Below, one piece after another: positions 5,604 to 10,638 of a DNA stretch of 10,638 nucleotides. Both the position numbers and the translations under genes were made by a program. Origin of the DNA: DRVV01 sp038868255 (GTDB lineage Archaea; Thermoproteota; Bathyarchaeia; Bathyarchaeales; Bathycorpusculaceae); assembly GCA_038868255.1 (NCBI GenBank), contig JAWCTJ010000048.1, positions 1 through 10,638 of the forward strand, in the 5' to 3' direction. Each line of letters opens with the position of its first letter. Positions within the stretch are counted from its first letter, which is position 1. The notes below the pieces were generated by a model that was given only the letters and a program-made list of their open reading frames with translations, was not told the origin of the DNA and did no database searches.

Positions 5604-6248
5604 CTATCTCAAGCCTCCAAGCATCTCAGGTTTGGTTGTGGCTACGTACCTCACAACGGCAGCCGTCAACACGAACTCTATGATGGCCAAGGGCACCTGT
5701 GTAGGCAGGAATCCCGCTGAAAAAAGACCCCAATAGAGCATAGGTTCCTCAGGATGCAGTGAAAGCGCAATCTGACCTGCGGTTGTCACGTATGTCATGA
5801 GGTCGCCGATGAAGCCAGCTATGCCAGCTGCAGCCCAAAGCGGGGTCTTAACTTTCCTTAGCAGCAGATAGACACCATAACCCAAAAATCCACCAACAAT
5901 ACCCATTGAAAAAGTGTTTGCTCCTAAAGCGGTTATGCCGCCGTGCGCTAGGAATAGCTGGATAAACAGCGCTATGAAAGCCAGCACTGCGCTTTCGAAG
6001 GGGCCTACGATTATTGCTGAGAGGGCTACTCCGCAGGGGTGGGAGCATGAGCCAGTTACCGGTACAGGTATATGCCAAACTGAAACGATGAATATTGTGG
6101 CGCCCATCAGCGCTAGCAACGACATGTAGGCAGGGTTTTCCCGGCGCTTTCTAGCAATTCTGATCAATCCAACTATTATAAATGGAGCGGCAATCATGAA
6201 CCATACTGCGCTCCACAGCGGCGACAATATCCCATCCATGATGTGCAT
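5604..6248 (-). CDS. cbiM: CbiM, substrate-binding membrane component of a cobalt/nickel ECF importer
   Basis: CbiM binds the metal and gives the importer its specificity. Starting at ATG 6248 gives 214 residues beginning MHIMDGILSPLW. In the CbiM/NikM family the free N-terminal amine and His2 ligate the metal, so this start is functionally required. The longer frame to 6302 must be wrong, because it would bury that site and would begin upstream of the predicted transcript start. Several membrane helices follow. The conserved loop reads TGSCSHPCG (65-73), with H70 the likely third ligand and C68/C72 flanking it where many bacterial homologues have Ser/Thr. HGGITALGANTFSMG (102-116) is also typical. 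The upstream bases AGCAGTGATC resemble an extended anti-16S match. It is the first gene of the operon. Whether the metal is Co or Ni cannot be decided from sequence; cbiG/cbiH nearby favour Co. Confidence 0.94.
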   Translation of the reverse strand: MHIMDGILSPLWSAVWFMIAAPFIIVGLIRIARKRRENPAYMSLLALMGATIFIVSVWHIPVPVTGSCSHPCGVALSAIIVGPFESAVLAFIALFIQLFLAHGGITALGANTFSMGIVGGFLGYGVYLLLRKVKTPLWAAAGIAGFIGDLMTYVTTAGQIALSLHPEEPMLYWGLFSAGFLPTQVPLAIIEFVLTAAVVRYVATTKPEMLGGLR

Positions 6249-6280
6249 ATGGATCACTGCTGGATAAGCCGTCCAAAACG

Positions 6281-6288
6281 TTATATAA
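6281..6288. promoter_or_regulatory. Palindromic TATA box possibly shared by the divergent cbiM operon and regulator gene
   Basis: TTATATAA is its own reverse complement. Its centre is about 37 bases from the cbiM ATG (6248) on one side and about 42 bases from the regulator ATG (6326) on the other. With a start site about 25 bases from the box, both transcripts would have leaders of only some 10-15 bases. No other convincing TATA element lies in this 77-base gap, so one box may serve both directions. Confidence 0.55.
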
Positions 6289-6308
6289 AACTTGCTTAAC
6301 AAAAGTTT
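6288..6308. repeat. Inverted repeat, candidate operator between the shared TATA box and the regulator start
   Basis: Arms AAACTT (6288-6293) and AAGTTT (6303-6308) have a nine-base spacer and sit just before the predicted + strand transcript start. The placement suits autoregulation by the adjacent winged-helix protein, whose binding could also affect the shared TATA box. The arms are short and AT-rich, so this is suggestive only. Confidence 0.35.
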
Positions 6309-6325
6309 AATTGCGGTTGATTATT

Positions 6326-7183
6326 ATGGGAAAGGCTAGGAAAAGCCAATCTGTAGATCTTCTGAGGAATAAAGGCGAACTTACAAGGTTCATGATACTT
6401 GTTGAGGTCATGAAAAACCAGCCTCATGTAAAACAGAAAGATGTAGGCGAAGCGCTCGGCGTAACAGTGCAGGCCGTTTCAAAATACTTTAAGAAACTTA
6501 TGAGGGAAGGGTTTCTAGAACCAGGAATAAGTCGAGCCCAATATAAGCTTACGCCAAAAGCCTATAAAAAGCTGGAGGAATATCTGACAGGCCTCGAAAG
6601 CTATGTTAGGGGTCTCAAGCATGAGCTCAAATTTGAGAGGATTTGGCCAGCCATCGCCTCATATAAAATAAGGGCTGGAGAGAGGGTGAACCTTGAAATG
6701 AGAGATGGCGTGTTATACGCTGTACCTTTTAAAGAGGGCGCTGAAACCGCTTATGGCGTGACCATCTCAAACGCTGATCCAGGTGAGGATGTTGGACTAA
6801 TAGATTTGAAGGGACGAATTAGAATGGAAACTGGAAAGATACTTGTTGTGAAGCTCCCAAGCATTAATGATGGGGGTTCAAGAGCAGTTGATGTTGAAAT
6901 GGTTAAAACGTTATATAATGAGTTTAAGCCCCACAAAATCGGGGTTATGGGCACTGTAGGTAGGGCTGTTTTGAACAAGCTAGGGTTAAAAGCTGACATT
7001 GAATTCGGCATAAGCAGGGCTTCAGCCCTCGCAGCATTAAGGGGCTTAAGGGTTCTAGTGCTTGTTGTTGGAAGAATGGTCGGCAGAATAATCAACGAGA
7101 TAGAGCTTACAAATATAAAGTATAACACCAGCATATCCTATGAGGTTAGAGAAGCATCTATAAAGTCAGAGCAGACGCTGTGA
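6326..7183 (+). CDS. Winged helix-turn-helix transcriptional regulator, probable controller of the cbi transport operon
   Basis: A 285-residue protein in two parts. Residues about 18-86 form a winged-helix DNA-binding domain: HVKQKDVGEALGVTVQAVSK supplies the helix-turn-helix, followed by KLMREGFLEPG and a wing/linker YKLTPKAYKKLEEYL. Residues about 105-260 form an unfamiliar alpha/beta sensor region with GVTISNADPGEDVGLIDLKG, KILVVKLPSIND, KIGVMGTVGRAVLNKLG and LRVLVLVVGRMV. I recall similar archaeal predicted regulators but cannot name the sensor family with confidence. ATG 6326 is chosen over TTG 6311, which lies at about the predicted transcript start. The gene is divergent from cbiM across a 77-base gap, which suggests it regulates that operon and itself. 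There are no Cys and only three His (34, 99, 203), so a classical Cys/His metal site is not evident. It may sense a cobamide or another small ligand, or metal through acidic residues. Confidence 0.8.
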   Translation: MGKARKSQSVDLLRNKGELTRFMILVEVMKNQPHVKQKDVGEALGVTVQAVSKYFKKLMREGFLEPGISRAQYKLTPKAYKKLEEYLTGLESYVRGLKHELKFERIWPAIASYKIRAGERVNLEMRDGVLYAVPFKEGAETAYGVTISNADPGEDVGLIDLKGRIRMETGKILVVKLPSINDGGSRAVDVEMVKTLYNEFKPHKIGVMGTVGRAVLNKLGLKADIEFGISRASALAALRGLRVLVLVVGRMVGRIINEIELTNIKYNTSISYEVREASIKSEQTL

Positions 7184-7242
7184 GGGATAAACCAAAAGGG
7201 TTTAATGTTATTTGTTGGAAAAGAATGCTGGGGACAACACTC

Positions 7243-7464
7243 ATGAAAACGTACTTGACCATATGGTTTTATAGTGAAGGAGCAAGCCCCGTAGAGGTTG
7301 TTGAGAAACTTCGTTCTATGGGTTTTCAGCCACTTAGAGGATACCACGACCACGTTTATGACTGGGGCAGGAAAGTTGATCTCATGGATGTGCTTCAATT
7401 AGCTAACAAGGTTCATGAAACCTTAAAGGGAATGAAAGTCTTCTACAAGCTTGAAACCGAATAA
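7243..7464 (+). CDS. Small conserved-looking protein of 73 residues
   Basis: A 73-residue cytoplasmic protein that begins MKTYLTIWFYSEGASPVEVV, contains LRSMGFQPLRGYHDHVYDWG and ends KVFYKLETE. The order strand (YLTIWF), helix (SPVEVVEKLRSMG), strands (PLRGYHDHVYDWG), helix (MDVLQLANKVHETLKG), strand (KVFYKLE) suggests a ferredoxin-like/ACT-like fold. I have a sense of similar short archaeal proteins but know no function. ATG 7243 is chosen because GGGG lies about ten bases upstream. ATG 7225 and GTG 7180 (overlapping the regulator stop) extend the frame but add atypical residues. It follows the regulator by 59 bases on the same strand and is probably co-transcribed, so it may be a partner or effector domain for it. 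That link is inferred from position only. Confidence 0.75.
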   Translation: MKTYLTIWFYSEGASPVEVVEKLRSMGFQPLRGYHDHVYDWGRKVDLMDVLQLANKVHETLKGMKVFYKLETE

Positions 7465-7508
7465 TCCTGTGGAATATGGGTTAACGCAAAATTGGACATG
7501 TTTATTAG

Positions 7509-7516
7509 TTATATCT
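7509..7516 (+). promoter_or_regulatory. Candidate TATA box for the fba-pfp operon
   Basis: TTATATCT centred near 7512 predicts a transcript start around 7537, just ahead of the GGGGG (7542-7546) that precedes the aldolase start. Other T/A-rich boxes in 7499-7541 could serve instead. Confidence 0.35.
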
Positions 7517-7558
7517 CTTTATTCTATTAACTGATAATTTTGGGGGAAAGCGATAACT

Positions 7559-8476
7559 TTGCTTGTTACAAATAGGGAAATTCTAATAGAGGCGCAGCGG
7601 GGATTCTATGCTGTTGGAGCCTTTAACATTCAAAATCTAGAAAGTCTACTCGCGGTTGTGGAGGCCGCTGCTGAGGAGAAATCACCCGTTATCGTTGCAG
7701 TTACACCCAGCGCAATAAAATACGGTGGGATAAAGCATCTATCTAGACTTGTGAGAGGCGCTGCTGAAGACTTACCAGAACCTGTGTCCTTGCATTTGGA
7801 TCATGGGGAAGATGTGGAAATAGTTGAGAAGTGCATCGAAGCGGGCTTCACTTCGGTGATGATAGATGGTTCACACATGCCTTTTGAGGGAAATGTTGCA
7901 TTAACTAGGCGCGTGGTGGAAATTGCTCATTCAAAGAATGTTTCTGTTGAGGGTGAGCTTGGAAGGTTGACGGGTATGGAGGAGAAAACTATTGAGGAGA
8001 GGGAAGCCATTCTAACCGACCCGATGGAGGCTGAGAAGTTCGTTAAGTTGACGGGTGTTGACGCCCTAGCAGTTTCCATTGGCACTTCACACGGCGCCTA
8101 CAAATTTAAGGGGGAACCTAAACTTGACTTTGAGAGGCTTAAGTCCATTCGTGAAAGAGTTGATGTGCCACTGGTGCTGCATGGAGCCTCAAGCGTTCCC
8201 CAGTGGATAATTGAGAAAGCCTCCATGTACGGCGCTGAATTGAGTGGAGCTAAAGGCATACCTGAGGACCACATCAAAAAGGCCATCTCACTGGGCATAA
8301 CAAAGATCAACATTGACACTGACCTCAGGCTGGCGTTTACGGCTGCAATACGTGAGGTGCTGGCGAAAAACCCGAGGGAGTTTGATCCTAGAAAGATTCT
8401 TGGCCCTGCAAGGGAGACTATGAAGGAAGTAGTTAGGGCCAAGATGAGGCTTTTTGGGAGTTCGGGAAAGGCTTAA
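7559..8476 (+). CDS. fba: Class II (zinc) fructose-bisphosphate aldolase
   Basis: This enzyme reversibly cleaves fructose 1,6-bisphosphate to dihydroxyacetone phosphate and glyceraldehyde 3-phosphate. The 305 residues contain the family landmarks in order: YAVGAFNIQNLE (18-29); HLDHGED (79-85), with catalytic D81 and zinc His82; SVMIDGSHMPFEGN (99-112); VEGELGRL (130-137); SIGTSHGAYKF with zinc His178; VLHGASS with zinc His208; and NIDTDLR (251-257). A ketose-phosphate aldolase of the tagatose type cannot be excluded, but adjacency to a phosphofructokinase favours fructose bisphosphate. The start used is TTG 7559, giving (M)LVTNREIL, close to the usual N terminus. An in-frame ATA at 7553 is better spaced from GGGGGAAA and would add two residues. 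The PFK gene follows after 18 bases, so the two are one operon. Confidence 0.93.
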   Translation: MLVTNREILIEAQRGFYAVGAFNIQNLESLLAVVEAAAEEKSPVIVAVTPSAIKYGGIKHLSRLVRGAAEDLPEPVSLHLDHGEDVEIVEKCIEAGFTSVMIDGSHMPFEGNVALTRRVVEIAHSKNVSVEGELGRLTGMEEKTIEEREAILTDPMEAEKFVKLTGVDALAVSIGTSHGAYKFKGEPKLDFERLKSIRERVDVPLVLHGASSVPQWIIEKASMYGAELSGAKGIPEDHIKKAISLGITKINIDTDLRLAFTAAIREVLAKNPREFDPRKILGPARETMKEVVRAKMRLFGSSGKA

Positions 8477-8494
8477 TCGGAAGGGGATAAAGAA

Positions 8495-9523
8495 ATGAAG
8501 ATTGGAGTTTTAAGTGGAGGTGGAGATGCTCCGGGAATAAACGCTGTTATAAGGGCTGTTGTTAGAAGAGGAATGCAAAGTTATGGCGACCAGATTCTAG
8601 GCATAAAAGATGGGTGGAGGGGGCTACTTGATGGGAACTTTATGCCGCTGGACCTAGACGCGATTTCAGGGCTTCTTCCCCGCGGAGGCTCAATTCTTGG
8701 AACTTCCAGAACCAACCCCTTCAAACGTGAAGGCGGCCCGGAGCAGATTATGAAGAACACGCAGATGGCAGGTATAGATGCGGTTATCGTCATAGGTGGC
8801 GATGACACGTTAACAGTCGCCCATAAGATGGCCAGTTACGGGCTTAAGTGTGTTGGTGTACCTAAGACCATTGATAACGACCTTGTCGGCACGGATTACA
8901 CCTTTGGATTTCACACAGCAGTTTCAATAGCCACCGAAGCCTTGGACAGGCTTCATACCACGGCTGAAGCTCATAATAGGGTAATAGTCCTTGAGGTGAT
9001 GGGGCGGTATACTGGGCACATAGCGCTTTACGCTGGACTAGCGGGAGGGGCTGATGTTATACTTATACCTGAGAAGCCCTTCGACATCAACGAGGTTTGC
9101 GATTATATTAAGCGTAGGCAGAAGCGTGGAAGAAACTTCAGCCTGATCGTGGTGGCTGAGGGTGCCAAGCCAAAAGGCGGCAAAGAGATAGTTTACAGCG
9201 AACGTATAGATGAATTCGGCCACATAAGCCTCGGAGGGGTTGGCTACTACCTGGCTAAAGAGATTGAAAGATGCACCGGCATAGAAACCAGGGTGGTTGT
9301 TCTAGGGCACCTGCAAAGGGGAGGCCCGCCCACAGCCTTTGATCGTGTACTCGCAACGAGATATGGCATAGCAGCCATGGACTATGTGCACAAAGGAATA
9401 TTTGACCACATGGTCGCCCTGCAGGGTGACGAGATAACCTTAGTCCCCCTTAAGGATGTGGTGGGTAAGAGGAAGACTGTGAATTTGGGGCTTTATGAAA
9501 TAGCCAGCGTTTTCTTCGGTTAA
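8495..9523 (+). CDS. pfp: Phosphofructokinase of the PfkA family, predicted pyrophosphate-dependent
   Basis: This enzyme interconverts fructose 6-phosphate and fructose 1,6-bisphosphate. The 342 residues align with E. coli PfkA numbering over the active site: GGGDAPG (8-14), GTSRTNPF (69-76), GGDDT (101-105), PKTIDNDL (123-130) with catalytic D127, MGR with R171, AEGA with E222, and HLQRGG (272-277). In the family, Gly104 and Gly124 accompany ATP use, while Asp104 with Lys124 marks pyrophosphate-dependent enzymes. This protein has D104 and K124, so I predict a reversible PPi-PFK. If the annotation pipeline calls it 6-phosphofructokinase (ATP), the signature argues otherwise. ATG 8495 has GGAAGGGG about ten bases upstream. 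It forms a two-gene unit with the aldolase, consistent with a reversible glycolytic/gluconeogenic module. Confidence 0.93.
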   Translation: MKIGVLSGGGDAPGINAVIRAVVRRGMQSYGDQILGIKDGWRGLLDGNFMPLDLDAISGLLPRGGSILGTSRTNPFKREGGPEQIMKNTQMAGIDAVIVIGGDDTLTVAHKMASYGLKCVGVPKTIDNDLVGTDYTFGFHTAVSIATEALDRLHTTAEAHNRVIVLEVMGRYTGHIALYAGLAGGADVILIPEKPFDINEVCDYIKRRQKRGRNFSLIVVAEGAKPKGGKEIVYSERIDEFGHISLGGVGYYLAKEIERCTGIETRVVVLGHLQRGGPPTAFDRVLATRYGIAAMDYVHKGIFDHMVALQGDEITLVPLKDVVGKRKTVNLGLYEIASVFFG

Positions 9524-9541
9524 CAAGGTGCAAAAGAACAG

Positions 9542-9559
9542 TGAAAACTAGCTTTTTCA
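9542..9559 (+). terminator. Short inverted repeat with T run after the PFK gene
   Basis: Arms TGAAAA (9542-9547) and TTTTCA (9554-9559) have a six-base loop and include a run of five T, 18 bases past the PFK stop. This could terminate the fba-pfp transcript or be a weak operator for the following gene. Confidence 0.3.
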
Positions 9560-9614
9560 TGCTGTGCGAAAGGTTAAATGGTTGCACATTCAATTTAATG
9601 TTAGGTGGAACCAA

Positions 9615-9908
9615 ATGCCACTGTACATTCTGCTCTCAACGCTTACGCCTGAGGGGAGAAAAACCATCAAGCAAAGGCCTGACAGAATAAAGGAAGTTAA
9701 TAAGGAAATTGAGGCTTTCGGTGTTAAGGTACTTCAGCAGTTTGCAGTGCTAGGTCCTTATGATTTTGTGAACTTTGTCGAGGCACCGAACAACGAAGCC
9801 ATTGTACGTGTTTCTGTTGAGCTTGGATCCCGTGGAACAGTCAACATAATGAGTTTACCAGCGATACCTATAGACGATTTTATATCAATGCTGAAGAGGA
9901 AGGAGTAG
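9615..9908 (+). CDS. GYD domain protein
   Basis: A 97-residue protein from ATG 9615, which has AGGTGG with about six bases of spacing. The longer frame from GTG 9564 has no comparable signal. It begins MPLYILLSTLTPEGRKTIKQ, as GYD proteins do, followed by the first helix and DRIKEVNKEIEAFGVKVLQQ. The family motif appears as VLGPYDFVNFVEAPN (usually L..GxYD) and the end as GTVNIMSLPAIPIDDFISML. The fold is a ferredoxin-like alpha/beta dimer. The biochemical role of the family is not established. The gene appears monocistronic, between the PFK unit and cutA, with no clear functional link to either. Confidence 0.88.
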   Translation: MPLYILLSTLTPEGRKTIKQRPDRIKEVNKEIEAFGVKVLQQFAVLGPYDFVNFVEAPNNEAIVRVSVELGSRGTVNIMSLPAIPIDDFISMLKRKE

Positions 9909-9917
9909 AATATCAAA

Positions 9918-9934
9918 TTTCTTCCTCCCTTTTT
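9918..9934 (+). terminator. Pyrimidine/T-rich terminator candidate after the GYD gene
   Basis: A pyrimidine tract ending in five T lies within 26 bases of the GYD stop, as expected for archaeal T-tract termination. The rest of the gap to cutA (about 9935-10085) shows no gene or RNA I can recognise. Confidence 0.4.
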
Positions 9935-10087
9935 ATCATGTTATAGTTTGACAAAGTCCCTGCCAAATCTGGGCATTTCAACATTCAGGCGTTACATTTT
10001 TACAGATTACAGTTCCAAGGCCCATTTTTGTTATCGCACCTCTCTTAATGCTTATAATGGTTCCCATAGCTTCAGAATTAACGAAAC

Positions 10088-10097
10088 GATAAAAAAG
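10088..10097 (+). promoter_or_regulatory. Candidate TATA box for cutA
   Basis: GATAAAAAAG is centred about 25 bases before position 10118, which would leave a leader of about 13 bases containing GGGGG (10121-10125) ahead of ATG 10131. Confidence 0.35.
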
Positions 10098-10130
10098 ATG
10101 CATTTTGAATAAGAAACTAAGGGGGTATTG

Positions 10131-10466
10131 ATGAGCAAAAACCGATATTGTATAGTTCTGGTGACTGTTTCGAGCCGAGAAGAAGCTGAAAAGATCGTTC
10201 GAAGTCTCCTAGAGGAGAAGATTATTGCATGTGCTAACATAATTGGTCCTGTATTTTCGATTTTCTGGTGGCATGGCAGGATAGACAATGCTCAGGAAAA
10301 CCTCATCTTAATGAAAACCAAGGAAAGCCTCTTCAGCAGACTTGCTGAAAGAGTGAAAACTCTACACAGCTATCAAGTTCCAGAGATAATAGCCATACCG
10401 ATTGTTAAGGGTTATAAGCCATACATGGACTGGCTTGAAAGTAACCTTAATAGCACAACCAATTAA
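10131..10466 (+). CDS. cutA: CutA-family divalent cation tolerance protein
   Basis: A 111-residue CutA1 protein, a small trimeric ferredoxin-like protein linked to copper tolerance and divalent-metal binding. Its true cellular role remains unclear. Family landmarks in order are LVTVSSREEAEKIVRSLLEE, IIACANIIGPVFSIFWWHGR, ENLILMKTKESLF and LHSYQVPEIIAIPIVKGYKP, then YMDWLESNL at the end. C-A-N-I and YWW/FWWxG are the most diagnostic. ATG 10131 is chosen because GGGGG stands five bases upstream; TTG 10128 directly before it is less likely. Length is normal and no signal peptide is visible. It is probably its own transcription unit. Confidence 0.95.
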   Translation: MSKNRYCIVLVTVSSREEAEKIVRSLLEEKIIACANIIGPVFSIFWWHGRIDNAQENLILMKTKESLFSRLAERVKTLHSYQVPEIIAIPIVKGYKPYMDWLESNLNSTTN

Positions 10467-10548
10467 GTCACATTTCTCCGACACTGAAAATTTTACTGTA
10501 AGATAAGAGGCATGAACACATGAAACTGGTTCAAGGCTCACGTAAACT

Positions 10549-10556
10549 TTTATAAT
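10549..10556 (+). promoter_or_regulatory. TATA box of the SRP RNA gene
   Basis: TTTATAAT is centred about 25 bases before the GGC at 10578 where the RNA is expected to begin, the standard archaeal spacing for a strongly expressed stable RNA. Confidence 0.6.
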
Positions 10557-10577
10557 TTTGCAAGCCTCATTTGTTTT

Positions 10578-10638
10578 GGCGGCGGGTCTTAGGCGGGGGG
10601 CTAGGAGTCCCCTGCACCGTAAACCCCCTATATGACGG
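10578..10638 (+). ncRNA. ffs: Signal recognition particle (7S) RNA, 5' part, truncated by window end
   Basis: After a G/C-rich 5' end that would pair with the missing 3' end (helix 1), the sequence follows the 5' (Alu) domain of archaeal SRP RNA. It has GGGGGGCTAGG, then GTCCCCTG, ACCGTAAACC and CTATATGACGG. The paired helices 3 and 4 and the conserved AAACC and ATATG segments are in the expected order and spacing. In archaea this RNA with SRP19 and SRP54 targets membrane proteins to the translocon. Only about 60 of roughly 300 bases are present. The 5' end is placed from the TATA box and may be off by a few bases. Confidence 0.85.

Noticed and set aside
6249..6325. Cobalamin riboswitch upstream of cbiM or the regulator
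   Set aside because: The gap is only 77 bases and predicted leaders are about 10-15 bases, far too short for a B12 aptamer; no B12-box-like sequence seen.
6326..7183. Archaeal CTP-dependent riboflavin kinase (winged helix plus kinase), first suggested by the domain layout
   Set aside because: The C-terminal half lacks the RibK features I would expect, such as a G-rich segment followed by PGTLN; its motifs fit an unnamed sensor domain instead.
7138..7398. - strand ORF opposite the 73-residue gene
   Set aside because: No ribosome site and no motif; the + strand frame has the regular alternation of strands and helices expected of a protein.
1..10638. CRISPR array, IS element or tRNA in the window
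   Set aside because: Reading both strands I found no regularly spaced repeats, no transposase-like protein and no cloverleaf with a T-loop GTTCRA signature. The accessory block 1711-3480 was inspected with most care.

Overview
The window is almost certainly archaeal. It ends in the 5' part of an archaeal-type SRP (7S) RNA with a TATA box about 25 bases upstream. Other T/A-rich TATA-like boxes sit at archaeal spacing ahead of short leaders, Arg is mostly AGA/AGG, and the gene set (early-cobalt cobalamin genes, a CbiMNQO-type importer, a winged-helix regulator, GYD and CutA small proteins) fits an uncultured anaerobic archaeon. A Bathyarchaeia-like lineage is my guess, not something the sequence proves.

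Layout. (1) 1-1668, + strand: the end of a cobalamin operon, with a 5'-truncated cbiG followed by cbiH. cbiH has no ATG/GTG/TTG that would preserve its SAM-binding N terminus; an ATA overlapping the cbiG stop is the best start. (2) 1711-3480, mostly - strand: an accessory stretch with a DUF5343-type protein, a 36-residue basic/acidic ORF, an unrecognised protein of about 119 residues, and a decayed NosD-like beta-helix fragment. (3) 3481-6248, - strand: a very compact metal-import operon, cbiM-cbiN-like-smORF-cbiQ-cbiO. The 38-codon membrane smORF has a perfect Shine-Dalgarno and is easy to miss. (4) 6281-7464: divergent from it, a winged-helix regulator and a small conserved-looking protein. 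A perfectly palindromic TTATATAA lies at similar distances from both divergent start codons and may be a shared TATA element; an inverted repeat lies between it and the regulator start. (5) 7559-9523, + strand: class II fructose-bisphosphate aldolase and a phosphofructokinase whose D104/K124 signature predicts pyrophosphate rather than ATP as phosphoryl donor. (6) 9615-10466: a GYD protein and CutA. (7) 10578-end: SRP RNA, cut by the window edge.

Functionally, the cobalamin genes and the cobalt/nickel importer belong together (corrin ring synthesis plus Co supply), although the accessory block now separates them. The aldolase and PPi-type PFK form a two-gene glycolysis/gluconeogenesis unit. 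Most of the window is recognisable metabolism. I see no new defence or mobile system. The best candidates for something undescribed are the 38-residue membrane protein inside the cobalt-transport operon, the regulator with its symmetric divergent promoter, and the non-AUG start of cbiH.
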